A model generated the notes under the pieces. It had not been told where the DNA came from. It searched no databases and worked only from the letters and a program-made list of their open reading frames with translations. This document shows positions 32,110 through 41,813 of a stretch of DNA of 64,000 nucleotides, piece by piece. The translations under genes were made by a program, and so were the position numbers. Position 1 is the first letter of the stretch, and each line of letters starts with the position of its first letter. Source of the stretch: UBA5336 sp964412785 (lineage in GTDB: Bacteria > Pseudomonadota > Alphaproteobacteria > Caulobacterales > Hyphomonadaceae); contig CAYPQD010000004.1 of assembly GCA_964412785.1 (NCBI GenBank), positions 1 through 64,000 on the forward strand. The letters run 5' to 3'.

Positions 32110-34206
32110 ATGACCGACACCTTCAAACTGAACATTGACGGCGATGAGATCGAGGTCCCGCGCCACTACACCTTGATGCAGGCGTGCGAGGCGGCGGGCG
32201 CTGAAATTCCGCGCTTCTGCTACCATGAGCGCCTGTCGGTCGCTGGCAATTGCCGGATGTGCCTTGTCGAATGGGAAGGCGCGCCAAAGCCGATTGCGTC
32301 CTGCGCCCAGACCGTCGGCGAAATGCGCCCCAACCGCGATGGCTCGCCGCCGAAAATCCGAACGCGCGGCCCCTATGTGCAGAAGGCGCGCGAAGGGGTC
32401 ATGGAATTCCTCCTGATCAACCACCCGCTCGACTGCCCGATATGCGACCAGGGCGGCGAATGCGACCTGCAGGACCAGGCGGTGGCCTATGGCCGCTCAG
32501 GCTCGCGCTATGCGCTCAACAAGCGCGCGGTCGAGGACAAGGACATGGGCCCGCTGGTCAAGACGATCATGACCCGGTGCATCCAGTGTACGCGCTGCGT
32601 CCGCTTCGCTGCCGAAGTGGCCGGGGTCGAGGAGATCGGAATGATATCGCGCGGCGAGGATGCGGAGATCACGACCTATCTGGAGAAAAGTCTTACATCC
32701 GAACTCAGCGGCAATGTCATCGACCTCTGCCCCGTCGGGGCGCTGACATCGAAGCCCTATGCCTTCAATGCCCGGCCCTGGGAGCTGCGCAAGACCCCGT
32801 CGATCGATGTGATGGACGCCATGGGCGCGGCGATCCGGGTCGATGCCAAGGGCGACGCGGTGCTGCGCATCCTCCCGCTGGTCAATGAGGAGGTCAACGA
32901 GGAGTGGCTTTCGGACAAGTCCCGCTTCGTCTGGGACGGCCTGCAGCGCCAGCGCCTTGACACGCCGTATGTTCGCGAGAATGGCCGCCTGCGCCCGGCA
33001 AGCTGGGGCGAGGCTTTCGCGGCAGTCCGGGGGCTGATGGCCGAGCCGTCCGCAACCGGAATGATCGCCGGCGACCTCGTCGAAGTCGAGCAGATGAAGG
33101 CCGCCCTCGACCTTGCCCGGTCTCTCGGCATTGCCTCCACCGACTGCCGTCCTGCAGGGGCGCGTTACGGCACGGACAGGGTGCGCGAGCGCTATATCCT
33201 CAACCCGACCCTGATGGGTGTGGAGGATGCGGACACCCTCCTTCTCATCGGCGCCAATCCGCGCCTCGAAGCGCCCGTATGGAACGCACGCATTCGCAAG
33301 GCCTGGCTGTGGAACGACCTGAAGGTCGGCCGCGTCGCCGAACCGGCCGACCTCACCTATGATGTCATGCACCTGGGCAACCGGGCGAGCGATCTGGCCG
33401 ATGTCCTCGACAGGGAATTCGGCAAGGCCCTGAAAACCGCGCAACGACCGATGGTGGTGGTCGGAGAGGCAGCGCTCTGCCGCGAGGATGGCCAGGCAAT
33501 TCTGGCGCGCGCGCTGGAGATTTCCCGCGAAATCGGGGCGATCCGGGACGATTGGGCCGGATTTGGCGTCCTTCATACCGCTGCCGCCCGTGTCGGCGGG
33601 CTCGATCTCGGCTTTCTGCCGGGCGAGGGCGGGCACGACACGGCGGCGATGCTGTCCGGAGCCGTGAAGACCCTGGTCCTGCTCGGCGCCGACGAGGTCG
33701 ACATCTCTGCGCTGCCACCCGCGACCCGGCTGATCTATGTTGGTCACCATGGCGATGCCGGCGCCCAGCGTGCGGACGTGATCCTGCCGTGTGCCGCCTA
33801 CACCGAGCTCTCGGGCACCTATGTCAACACTGAAGGGCGCGTCCAGATGAGCCGCCGGGCGGTGCAGCCGAAGGGCGAGGCGCGCGAAGGCTGGGCGATC
33901 TTCCGCGCCTTGTCGGAGGCGCTCGGCCAGCCCTTGCCCTATGACACGGCCGAGGCCCTGCGTGCGACGCTGCGGGGCGAGGGCGCTGCGCGCACGGTGT
34001 TTGCCGGGCTGAACTTCGCGCCCGGTGCGGCGGGGGCGGAGGCTCTGGCGGCGCCGCTGGAGACCGACGCCGCGCTGTCGGCGCTGCCGTTTGCCTCGCC
34101 GGTCGCCGACTTCTACCTCACCAATCCGGTCGCCCGTGCCAGTGCGACCATGGCGACGTGCTCGCGGACGAAACGCGCTCTGGACACCCCCATGGCAGCA
34201 GAGTAG
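32110..34206 (+). CDS. nuoG: NADH-quinone oxidoreductase subunit G
   Basis: The 698-residue 75-kDa subunit carries an N-terminal [2Fe-2S] ferredoxin domain (FCYHERLSVAGNCRMCLVE), the His/Cys-liganded cluster region (HPLDCPICDQGGECDLQD), a ferredoxin-like pair (CIQCTRCVRF) and a molybdopterin-oxidoreductase-like remainder without cofactor. The N7-type extra cluster motif is not seen. The start is ATG at 32110; the open frame upstream overlaps the small membrane gene. Confidence 0.97.
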   Translation: MTDTFKLNIDGDEIEVPRHYTLMQACEAAGAEIPRFCYHERLSVAGNCRMCLVEWEGAPKPIASCAQTVGEMRPNRDGSPPKIRTRGPYVQKAREGVMEFLLINHPLDCPICDQGGECDLQDQAVAYGRSGSRYALNKRAVEDKDMGPLVKTIMTRCIQCTRCVRFAAEVAGVEEIGMISRGEDAEITTYLEKSLTSELSGNVIDLCPVGALTSKPYAFNARPWELRKTPSIDVMDAMGAAIRVDAKGDAVLRILPLVNEEVNEEWLSDKSRFVWDGLQRQRLDTPYVRENGRLRPASWGEAFAAVRGLMAEPSATGMIAGDLVEVEQMKAALDLARSLGIASTDCRPAGARYGTDRVRERYILNPTLMGVEDADTLLLIGANPRLEAPVWNARIRKAWLWNDLKVGRVAEPADLTYDVMHLGNRASDLADVLDREFGKALKTAQRPMVVVGEAALCREDGQAILARALEISREIGAIRDDWAGFGVLHTAAARVGGLDLGFLPGEGGHDTAAMLSGAVKTLVLLGADEVDISALPPATRLIYVGHHGDAGAQRADVILPCAAYTELSGTYVNTEGRVQMSRRAVQPKGEAREGWAIFRALSEALGQPLPYDTAEALRATLRGEGAARTVFAGLNFAPGAAGAEALAAPLETDAALSALPFASPVADFYLTNPVARASATMATCSRTKRALDTPMAAE

Positions 34207-34216
34207 GCCGGCGCCC

Positions 34217-35308
34217 ATGAGCGGACTTGTTGAGAATCATGGCCAGGTTTGGGGCACGCTGACGGTTGTCGGCCAGATCGTGCTCTACATGCTGGTCCTG
34301 CTGATTGCGCTGGCATTCCTGCTGCTGATGGACCGCAAGGTCTGGGCGGCGGTGATGATGCGCAAGGGGCCGAATGTGGTCGGCCCGTTCGGCCTGATGC
34401 AGTCCTTTGCCGACTTCGGGAAATTCCTGCTGAAGGAAATCATCATCCCGGCCGGGGCGGACAAGACGGTGTTCATCCTGGCGCCGCTGCTGACAACGAC
34501 GCTCGCCTTCGTGGCCTGGGCGGTGATCCCCGTGGCACCCGGTGTTGACCCCGGCACAAGCTGGGTGATTGCCGACATCAATGTGGGCATTCTCTATCTC
34601 TTCGCCGTGTCCTCGCTCGGCGTCTACGGCATCATCATGGGCGGCTGGGCGTCCAACTCGAAATACCCCTTTCTGGGTTCGCTGCGCTCGGCGGCGCAGA
34701 TGATCTCCTATGAGGTGTCGATCGGCTTCATCATCGTTACCGTGATCGTGCTTGTCGGCTCGATGAACCTGGCGGATATCGTCAATAATCAGGATGGCGG
34801 CTTCTGGACCTGGCACGCCCTCAGTTTCAATCATCCGCTGCTTTTCCCTGTCATGTTCGCCATGTTCGTGATCTTCTTCATATCGGCGCTGGCGGAGACC
34901 AATCGGCCGCCTTTCGACCTGCCGGAAGCGGAATCGGAACTGGTGGCGGGCTATCAGGTTGAATACTCCTCGACCCCCTACCTGCTTTTCATGCTGGGGG
35001 AGTATCTCAACATCGTGGCCATGTGCGCGCTGATGACGATCCTCTTTCTCGGCGGCTGGCACGGGCCGGTGCCGCTCGGCGAGGCGACCAACAGCCTGCC
35101 ACCGCTGCTCGTCAGCCTGGCGGGTCTGTTCTGGTTCGGGCTGAAGATGCTGTTCTGCTTCTTCCTGTTCGCGATCGTGAAGGTCATGGTCCCGCGCTAC
35201 CGGTATGACCAGCTCATGCGGCTCGGCTGGAAGATCTTCCTGCCGACATCGCTGGCGGCGGTGCTGGTCGTGGCAGGCTATGTCGTTGCCGTGGGAGTGC
35301 AGTCATGA
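34217..35308 (+). CDS. nuoH: NADH-quinone oxidoreductase subunit H
   Basis: The 363-residue membrane subunit (eight to nine helices) contains LMDRKVWAAVMMRKGPNVVGPFGLMQ and ETNRPPFDLPEAESELVAGYQVEYSS, the conserved quinone-channel loop. It links the peripheral arm to the proton-pumping arm. The ATG at 34217 follows nuoG by 10 bases; the stop overlaps nuoI by four. Confidence 0.97.
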   Translation: MSGLVENHGQVWGTLTVVGQIVLYMLVLLIALAFLLLMDRKVWAAVMMRKGPNVVGPFGLMQSFADFGKFLLKEIIIPAGADKTVFILAPLLTTTLAFVAWAVIPVAPGVDPGTSWVIADINVGILYLFAVSSLGVYGIIMGGWASNSKYPFLGSLRSAAQMISYEVSIGFIIVTVIVLVGSMNLADIVNNQDGGFWTWHALSFNHPLLFPVMFAMFVIFFISALAETNRPPFDLPEAESELVAGYQVEYSSTPYLLFMLGEYLNIVAMCALMTILFLGGWHGPVPLGEATNSLPPLLVSLAGLFWFGLKMLFCFFLFAIVKVMVPRYRYDQLMRLGWKIFLPTSLAAVLVVAGYVVAVGVQS

Positions 35309-35793
35309 GCTACATGGTCCAGACCCTGCGCGGCATCCTGTTGACCGATTTCATGGGCGCTTTCGGCCTCGCCTTGCGCGAGATGTTCCGGCGCAAGGCG
35401 ACCCTCAACTATCCGTTCGAGAAAAATCCGCTCAGCCCGCGCTTCCGCGGCGAGCATGCGCTGCGCCGCTACCCCAATGGCGAAGAGCGCTGCATCGCTT
35501 GCAAGCTCTGCGAGGCGATCTGCCCGGCTCAGGCCATCACGATCGAGGCGGAGCCGCGCGCGGACGGCTCTCGCCGCACCACCCGCTATGACATCGACAT
35601 GGTGAAGTGCATCTATTGCGGCTATTGCCAGGAAAGCTGCCCGGTCGACGCCATCGTCCAGGGCCCGAATTTCGAGTTCGCCACGGAGACCCGCGAGGAA
35701 CTCTATTATGACAAGGACCGGCTGCTGGCGAATGGCGATCGCTGGGAAAGACTGATCGCGAGAAATCTGGAACTCGACGCGCCTTACCGCTAA
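35305..35793 (+). CDS. nuoI: NADH-quinone oxidoreductase subunit I
   Basis: The 162-residue subunit has two [4Fe-4S] ferredoxin motifs, CIACKLCEAICP and CIYCGYCQESCP, that hold clusters N6a and N6b. The N-terminal RGILLTDFMGAFGLALREMFRRKAT helix packs on the membrane arm. A 110-base gap to nuoJ is the largest within the operon and could hold an internal control or processing site; nothing specific is seen there. Confidence 0.97.
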   Translation: MSYMVQTLRGILLTDFMGAFGLALREMFRRKATLNYPFEKNPLSPRFRGEHALRRYPNGEERCIACKLCEAICPAQAITIEAEPRADGSRRTTRYDIDMVKCIYCGYCQESCPVDAIVQGPNFEFATETREELYYDKDRLLANGDRWERLIARNLELDAPYR

Positions 35794-35903
35794 GAGGGCG
35801 CGAGGCAGGGGCGGGCGGCCGGTTCCGGATCGGCCCGAATCATTCAAACGGCCGGTGCCTTGCCGGTCCTTCGCAGACGGACTGGCCGGAAGGAGGCTCG
35901 CAA

Positions 35904-36494
35904 GTGGAGGTTATCGCCTTCTGGACACTGGCGATCATAGTCGCGACATCGGCGGTGTTCGTGATCGCCGCGCGCAACCCCGTGCACTCCGTGCTCTGGC
36001 TGATCCTTGCCTTCTTCACCTCTGCGGGACTGCTGATCCTGATCGGTGCTGAATTCCTGGCCATGCTCCTGGTAGTCGTCTATGTCGGCGCTGTTGCGGT
36101 ACTCTTCCTGTTCGTCGTGATGATGCTCGACGTCGATTTTGCGGAGTTGAAACGCGGCTTCCTCACTTATGCCCCGCTGGGTGTGCTGGTCGGAATTGCG
36201 ATCTGCGCAGAACTGCTGCTTGCGAGCCTGTCGACGAGCGACCCGAGGCTCCGCCCGGACCCTGCACCGGGGGCGGAGACGAACACCGAGGCAATCGGGC
36301 GCGTGCTCTACACCGATTATTTCCTCCTTTTCCAGCTGGCCGGGATCATCCTCCTGATCGCGATGATCGGGGCGATCGTGCTGACCCTGCGCGAACGGCC
36401 TGGGGTGCGCCGCCAGAATATTGCCAGCCAGACCGCCCGCCGGCGCAGCCAGGCGACGACGCTCGAGGATATCGAGACCGGGAAGGGTATCTGA
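35904..36494 (+). CDS. nuoJ: NADH-quinone oxidoreductase subunit J
   Basis: The 196-residue membrane subunit has five predicted helices, including NPVHSVLWLILAFFTSAGLLIL and EFLAMLLVVVYVGAVAVLFLFVVMML, which contains the pi-bulge helix involved in quinone-coupled movements. The start is GTG at 35904, fixed by AGGAGG about 10 bases upstream and by the MEVIAFW-type N-terminus. Confidence 0.95.
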   Translation: MEVIAFWTLAIIVATSAVFVIAARNPVHSVLWLILAFFTSAGLLILIGAEFLAMLLVVVYVGAVAVLFLFVVMMLDVDFAELKRGFLTYAPLGVLVGIAICAELLLASLSTSDPRLRPDPAPGAETNTEAIGRVLYTDYFLLFQLAGIILLIAMIGAIVLTLRERPGVRRQNIASQTARRRSQATTLEDIETGKGI

Positions 36495-36502
36495 GGCGCG
36501 CC

Positions 36503-36811
36503 GTGGACCTGACCCTTGCCCATTATCTCAGCCTGTCCGGCGTCCTGTTCACCATTGGCGTGGTCGGGATCTTCGTGAACCGGAAGAACCTGATTGTCAT
36601 CCTGATGGCGATCGAGCTCATTCTCCTTTCGGTCAATCTCAACCTGATCGCGTTCTCCGTCTTCACCGGGACGATCGCCGGCCAGATCTTCGCCATGTTC
36701 GTGCTGACGGTGGCGGCGGCTGAGGCGGCGGTGGGGCTGGCGGTGCTGGTCGTCTATTTCCGCAATCGCGGCGACATTTCCGTCGAACGCGTCGATCTCA
36801 TGAAGGGCTAG
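36503..36811 (+). CDS. nuoK: NADH-quinone oxidoreductase subunit K
   Basis: The 102-residue, three-helix subunit shows GVVGIFVNRKNLIVILMAIELILLSVNLNLIAFS, with the two buried membrane glutamates expected for the MrpC-like channel (one in MAIELIL, one in AAAEAAVGLA). The start is GTG. Seven bases precede nuoL. Confidence 0.96.
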   Translation: MDLTLAHYLSLSGVLFTIGVVGIFVNRKNLIVILMAIELILLSVNLNLIAFSVFTGTIAGQIFAMFVLTVAAAEAAVGLAVLVVYFRNRGDISVERVDLMKG

Positions 36812-36818
36812 ACCACCA

Positions 36819-38894
36819 ATGCTGCCCGACCCCCTCATCCTCTTCATCGTGCTGGCGCCGGGGGTGGCTGCCCTTGTGGCTGGCCTCCTGCACAAGCAGA
36901 TCGGTGATCGCGCCGCGATGGTCCTGACCACCGGGACCGTGCTTGCCGCCGGCTGTCTGTCGATCATCCAGCTCTTTGCCTACACATTCGGCGATCATGG
37001 CCATGGCAATCTAATCACCCTGGCCAACTGGATCGATGTGGGCGGCTTCAAGGCCGACTGGGCAATCCGGGTGGATGCCCTGTCAATCGTGATGATGGCG
37101 GTAATCACCGGCGTGGCCGGCCTCGTGCACCTCTATTCCTGGGGCTACATGGCGGAAGATCCGCACAGGGCGCGCTTCTTCGCCTATCTCTCGCTCTTCA
37201 CCTTCGCGATGCTGAGCCTGGTGGTCGCCGACAATTTCATTCAGCTCTTCTTTGGCTGGGAGGGCGTCGGGCTCGCCTCCTACCTGCTGATCGGCTTCTG
37301 GTACACGAGGAAGGCGCCGAACGATGCCGCCATCAAGGCGTTCGTGACCAATCGTGTCGGCGATTTCGGCCTGGCGCTCGCCATCATGGCCGTATTCCTG
37401 GTGTTCGGCTCGGTGGAGTTCGACCCGGTGCTGGCTGCGATCCGGGAGAACGCCGTGGTGACCCCGCTGGCCTTCGCCGAGGCCGCGCCGGTGCAGTCCC
37501 TGGTCATCCCCTTCCTGCGCTGGGACCTTCCGGCGCTGGAAGTGATCGGCGTGCTCCTGTTCATCGGCGCGATGGGGAAGTCGGCGCAGTTTTTCCTGCA
37601 TGTCTGGCTGCCGGACGCCATGGAAGGCCCGACCCCAGTGTCGGCCCTCATTCACGCTGCCACCATGGTGACGGCGGGTGTCTATCTCGTGTGTCTGGTC
37701 TCGCCCATCTATGAACATGCGCCGGCGGCGTCGGCCTTCGTGACCATTATCGGCGCGGTCACGGCGCTCTACGCCGCGACCGTTGGCCTTGCCCAGAACG
37801 ACATCAAGCGCGTCATCGCCTATTCGACGTGCTCGCAGCTTGGCTACATGTTCTTTGCCGCAGGCGTCGGGGCCTATGAGGCGGCGATGTTCCACCTGTT
37901 CACCCACGCCTTCTTCAAGGCGCTGCTCTTCCTCGGTGCCGGCTCGGTGATCCACGGTCTGCACCACGAACAGGATATGCGCCACATGGGCGGCATCGCC
38001 CGCTTCATGCCGGCGACCTACGCGGCCATGCTGATCGGCACCATCGCCATCATCGGTCTCGGCTTGCCTTTCACAATGCTGGGCTTTTCCGGTTTCTTCT
38101 CCAAGGACGCGATCCTGGAAAGCGCATTCTCCGCGAACCTCGCCGGGGTAGCGCTCGCCGAGGTCGCATTTTGGTTCGGCATTGTCGCTGCGGCGCTGAC
38201 AAGCTTCTACTCCTGGCGCCTCATCTACATGACCTTCCACGGCTCCTATACGGGCGCCCACCATCTGCACGGCCATGCCGGAAACGGTCATGGCCACGAG
38301 GCCGGCGAGCCACATGAATCGCCGTGGGTGATGCTGGTTCCGCTTGGCCTGCTGTCGCTTGGTGCGATGTTCGCCGGTGTGGTGTTCTACGATCCCATGT
38401 TCCACCATGGCGAGGGCTTCTGGGGCGCGGCGATCTACCGAAGCGAGGCCAACCACGTCATCCACGACATCGACACGATGAAGACCGACAGCGCCTATCT
38501 CTGGGTGTTCTGGGCGCCGCTCGTGGTCACTCTTGGCGGCTTCCTGGTTGCGACATTCACCTATCTTTTCAACCGCGGGGTCGGCCGGCGGATTGCCGAA
38601 CAGGGCGGGCCGCTGCATTCGCTGTTCTCCAACAAGTGGTATTTTGATGAGCTCTACAACGCGACCCTGGTGCGTGGCGCGGCACGGCTCGGCGATATCT
38701 TCTGGAAGGGCGGTGACAAGGCACTGATCGACGGGTTCGGGCCAGATGGCGTCAGCGCGCTCACGCGCTGGGGCGCCCGCCGCCTGTCAGCCATGCATAC
38801 CGGCTATCTCTATCACTATGCATTCGTGATCATCGGCGCGGTCGTGTTCTTCGGCATGCTGCTGATCCTCAGGGCGGGAGGGGGGGCGGCCTGA
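36819..38894 (+). CDS. nuoL: NADH-quinone oxidoreductase subunit L
   Basis: The 691-residue antiporter-like subunit has the NuoL core LFFGWEGVGLASYLLIGFWYTR, HAATMVTAGVYLV and FTHAFFKALLFLGAGSVIH, and the long lateral C-terminal helix. An unusual His-rich loop, HHLHGHAGNGHGHEAGEPHES at about 485-505, sits between helices and might bind metal. Its stop overlaps the ATG of nuoM by one base. Confidence 0.97.
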   Translation: MLPDPLILFIVLAPGVAALVAGLLHKQIGDRAAMVLTTGTVLAAGCLSIIQLFAYTFGDHGHGNLITLANWIDVGGFKADWAIRVDALSIVMMAVITGVAGLVHLYSWGYMAEDPHRARFFAYLSLFTFAMLSLVVADNFIQLFFGWEGVGLASYLLIGFWYTRKAPNDAAIKAFVTNRVGDFGLALAIMAVFLVFGSVEFDPVLAAIRENAVVTPLAFAEAAPVQSLVIPFLRWDLPALEVIGVLLFIGAMGKSAQFFLHVWLPDAMEGPTPVSALIHAATMVTAGVYLVCLVSPIYEHAPAASAFVTIIGAVTALYAATVGLAQNDIKRVIAYSTCSQLGYMFFAAGVGAYEAAMFHLFTHAFFKALLFLGAGSVIHGLHHEQDMRHMGGIARFMPATYAAMLIGTIAIIGLGLPFTMLGFSGFFSKDAILESAFSANLAGVALAEVAFWFGIVAAALTSFYSWRLIYMTFHGSYTGAHHLHGHAGNGHGHEAGEPHESPWVMLVPLGLLSLGAMFAGVVFYDPMFHHGEGFWGAAIYRSEANHVIHDIDTMKTDSAYLWVFWAPLVVTLGGFLVATFTYLFNRGVGRRIAEQGGPLHSLFSNKWYFDELYNATLVRGAARLGDIFWKGGDKALIDGFGPDGVSALTRWGARRLSAMHTGYLYHYAFVIIGAVVFFGMLLILRAGGGAA

Positions 38895-40381
38895 TGCTCG
38901 GTGACTTTCCGATCCTGACCACGACGATCTTCCTGCCGCTGGTGGGGGCGTTGCTGATCCTCATTGTCCGCTCCGCGATCTCCGGGGATGAGAGCGGCGC
39001 GGGCAACAAGGTTCTTATGGCCGGCCTGGTCATTTCATCGGCGACCTTTGTCGCCTCTCTGGTAATGCTCGCCGTCCATGATCCGGGCCGCGGCGGCTAC
39101 CAGTTGGTGGAGGATGTTCCCTGGCTCGGAGGCATCCGTTACAAGCTTGGCGTCGATGGGCTGTCGGCCTTGCTGGTCATCCTGACGACCTTCCTCATGC
39201 CGCTCTGCTTCATCGCCTCTTTCGGCTCGGTCAAGACGCGGGTGACGGAATATGTCGTTGCCTTCCTCGTGCTTGAGACCTTGATGATAGGTGTTTTCTG
39301 CGCCCTCGACCTGGTGCTGTTCTACATATTCTTCGAGGCAGGCCTCATCCCGATGTTCATCATCATCGGTGTCTGGGGCGGGGCTGAGCGCATCTACGCC
39401 TCGTTCAAGTTCTTCCTCTACACAGTCCTCGGCTCGCTCTTCATGCTGGCGGCCATTGTCTACATGTATCTGCAGGCGGGCACCTCCGACATCACCGTGC
39501 TGGAGCAGACAGAGTTCGGCCGCACCGCCCAGACCTGGCTGTGGCTCGCCTTCTTTGCGTCGTTTGCTGTCAAGCTGCCCATGTGGCCGGTCCACACCTG
39601 GCTGCCGGACGCGCACGTTCAGGCGCCGACAGCCGGCTCGGTCATCCTCGCAGGCGTCCTCCTCAAGATGGGCGGCTATGGCTTCATGCGCTTCTCGCTG
39701 CCAATGTTCCCGGAGGCGAGCGCGTTTTTCCAACCCATGATGTTCGCCCTGTCGGTCATCGCGATCGTCTATGCCTCGCTGGTCGCCTGGCGTCAGACGG
39801 ACATGAAAAAGCTGATCGCCTATTCCTCGGTCGCGCACATGGGATTTGTCACGCTCGGGCTGTTCTCCTTCACCGAGGTCGGCCTGCAGGGCGCGGTCTT
39901 CCAGATGCTGTCGCACGGTCTGATCTCGGGCGCGCTGTTCCTGATTGTCGGCGTCGTCTACGATCGAACGCACACCCGGGAGATCGCGGCCTATGGCGGC
40001 ATTGTCAGCCGCATGCCCGTCTATGCGAGCCTGTTCATGCTGTTTACCATGGCAAATGTGGGCCTGCCGGGAACCAGCGGCTTTGTCGGCGAAATGCTGA
40101 CAATGGTCGGCACGTTCCAGGCCTCCACCTGGGCAGCGACCGGCGCGGCGCTCGGCGTCATTTTCTCCGCCGTCTACATGCTGACGCTCTACCGGCGGAC
40201 CGTGTTCGGCGAGATTCGCAATGACGCACTGCTGGTGCTCGACGATATCAGCGCGCGTGAGCTGGCTGCCATCGCTCCGCTCGCCCTTGGCACCCTGGTC
40301 TTCGGGGTGAAGCCCTCGCTGCTGTTCGACATTTCCGAAGGCAGCGTGACCCGCATTCTCGCCCTGATGGCCGGAGGCTGA
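38894..40381 (+). CDS. nuoM: NADH-quinone oxidoreductase subunit M
   Basis: The 495-residue antiporter-like pump subunit contains FYIFFEAGLIPMFIIIGVWGG, the key lysine segment FAVKLPMWPVHTWLPDAH and LIAYSSVAHMGFV. It translocates one proton per cycle in complex I. Followed by nuoN after four bases. Confidence 0.97.
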   Translation: MLGDFPILTTTIFLPLVGALLILIVRSAISGDESGAGNKVLMAGLVISSATFVASLVMLAVHDPGRGGYQLVEDVPWLGGIRYKLGVDGLSALLVILTTFLMPLCFIASFGSVKTRVTEYVVAFLVLETLMIGVFCALDLVLFYIFFEAGLIPMFIIIGVWGGAERIYASFKFFLYTVLGSLFMLAAIVYMYLQAGTSDITVLEQTEFGRTAQTWLWLAFFASFAVKLPMWPVHTWLPDAHVQAPTAGSVILAGVLLKMGGYGFMRFSLPMFPEASAFFQPMMFALSVIAIVYASLVAWRQTDMKKLIAYSSVAHMGFVTLGLFSFTEVGLQGAVFQMLSHGLISGALFLIVGVVYDRTHTREIAAYGGIVSRMPVYASLFMLFTMANVGLPGTSGFVGEMLTMVGTFQASTWAATGAALGVIFSAVYMLTLYRRTVFGEIRNDALLVLDDISARELAAIAPLALGTLVFGVKPSLLFDISEGSVTRILALMAGG

Positions 40382-40385
40382 CGCC

Positions 40386-41813
40386 ATGCTCGACTGGATT
40401 GCCCTGGTTGAGGCCGCGCCCGCCGAAATGCTGCTGGTCGTGGCGGGCCTCATTGGCGTCCTGGCCGGCGCAGCCCTGCGCGACGGCTTCAATGGCCCGT
40501 CCTTCAAGCTGGGGGCACTCGTCCTCGTCGCGGCCGCCGGCCTCGTGGCCTGGCAGTTCGACGGAGGGGAGGCATTTGGCGGGCTGTTCGTCTCCAACAG
40601 CTTTGTCAATTTCGCCAAGATCGTGAGTTTTTTGTGCGCCGGCATGGCGCTGTGGATCGGTGAGGGCTTCCTGCGCCGCCATGGCACGATCCGCTATGAG
40701 TATCCGCTGCTCATCGTCTTCGCGAGCCTCGGAATGGGGGTCACCCTGTCGGCCGGGGACCTGATGACCCTCTATATGGGGGTGGAGACGCTCAGCCTCG
40801 CTTCCTACGTACTAGCTGCATTTCACCGCGATTCGATCCGGTCAGCCGAGGCAGGCCTGAAATATTTCGTCCTGGGCGCGCTGGCGTCCGGCCTGCTGCT
40901 CTATGGCATGTCCCTGGTCTATGGGTTTGCCGCAAGCACGCGCTTTGTGGATATTGCGGCAGCGGAGATGGGCATCGGCATGCTGTTCGGCATGGTGCTG
41001 ATGATCACAGGGCTCGCCTTCAAGGTGTCGGCCGCGCCAATGCATGTCTGGACGCCGGACGTCTATGAAGGGGCGCCGAGCCCGGTTGTCGCCTTTTTCG
41101 GCGCGGCACCGAAGATGGCGCTGATGGTGGTCTTTGCCAATGTCATGTTCTCACTGTTCGGCGAGCAGATCGAGGACTGGCGCCTGATCATCGCCATTCT
41201 TGCTGGTGCCTCCATGCTGATCGGCGCCTTCGGCGCGCTCAATCAGACCAATCTGAAACGCCTTCTGGGCTATTCCTCGATCGCCAACATGGGCTATGCG
41301 CTCGTGCCCGTGGCCGCCGGGGCCGATCTTGGCGCCCCGGCGCTGCTTACCTTCATGACCCTCTATGTGGTCGCTGCGCTCGGCATGTTCGCCGGCGTCC
41401 TGACCATGAGACGGCCCGGCGGTATGGTTGAGGACATCAGCGAGCTGTCAGGGCTTGTCCGCGTGCGACCTCTGATCGCGCTCAGCCTGACGCTGATCAT
41501 CTTCTCGATCGCCGGCATCCCGCCGCTGGCCGGCTTCTTCGGCAAGCTCGTCGTGTTCGAAGCGGGCATGAAGGCCGGCCTGCTGCCGCTCGTCATCCTG
41601 CTTGTGGTCTCCTCGGTGATCTCGCTCGGCTATTACCTGCGCATCGTGATCGTGATGTGGGTCAACGAGCCGCGTGAGAGCTTTGAGCCGACCGAGCCGT
41701 CGGTTGCACTGACCGTCATGGGCTCTGCTCTGCTGTGCTTTCCGGTGCTCGTCGCACTGATCGGCACCCTGTCGGGTTGGGCTGAGAGCGCGGCTCTGGG
41801 GGTCACCTCGTGA
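40386..41813 (+). CDS. nuoN: NADH-quinone oxidoreductase subunit N
   Basis: The 475-residue last complex I subunit has DLMTLYMGVETLSLASYVLAAF, the FKVSAAPMHVWTPDVYEGAP lysine segment and LLGYSSIANMGYALV. Its stop overlaps the start of birA by four bases, so the nuo operon continues into birA-coaX-rnj, as in many alphaproteobacteria. Confidence 0.97.
   Translation: MLDWIALVEAAPAEMLLVVAGLIGVLAGAALRDGFNGPSFKLGALVLVAAAGLVAWQFDGGEAFGGLFVSNSFVNFAKIVSFLCAGMALWIGEGFLRRHGTIRYEYPLLIVFASLGMGVTLSAGDLMTLYMGVETLSLASYVLAAFHRDSIRSAEAGLKYFVLGALASGLLLYGMSLVYGFAASTRFVDIAAAEMGIGMLFGMVLMITGLAFKVSAAPMHVWTPDVYEGAPSPVVAFFGAAPKMALMVVFANVMFSLFGEQIEDWRLIIAILAGASMLIGAFGALNQTNLKRLLGYSSIANMGYALVPVAAGADLGAPALLTFMTLYVVAALGMFAGVLTMRRPGGMVEDISELSGLVRVRPLIALSLTLIIFSIAGIPPLAGFFGKLVVFEAGMKAGLLPLVILLVVSSVISLGYYLRIVIVMWVNEPRESFEPTEPSVALTVMGSALLCFPVLVALIGTLSGWAESAALGVTS

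Noticed and set aside
31718..32113. Alternative frame for the gene between nuoF and nuoG
   Set aside because: The product is Pro/Gly/Arg-rich with no membrane segments, while the 31722 frame gives a coherent membrane protein with better spacing to nuoG.
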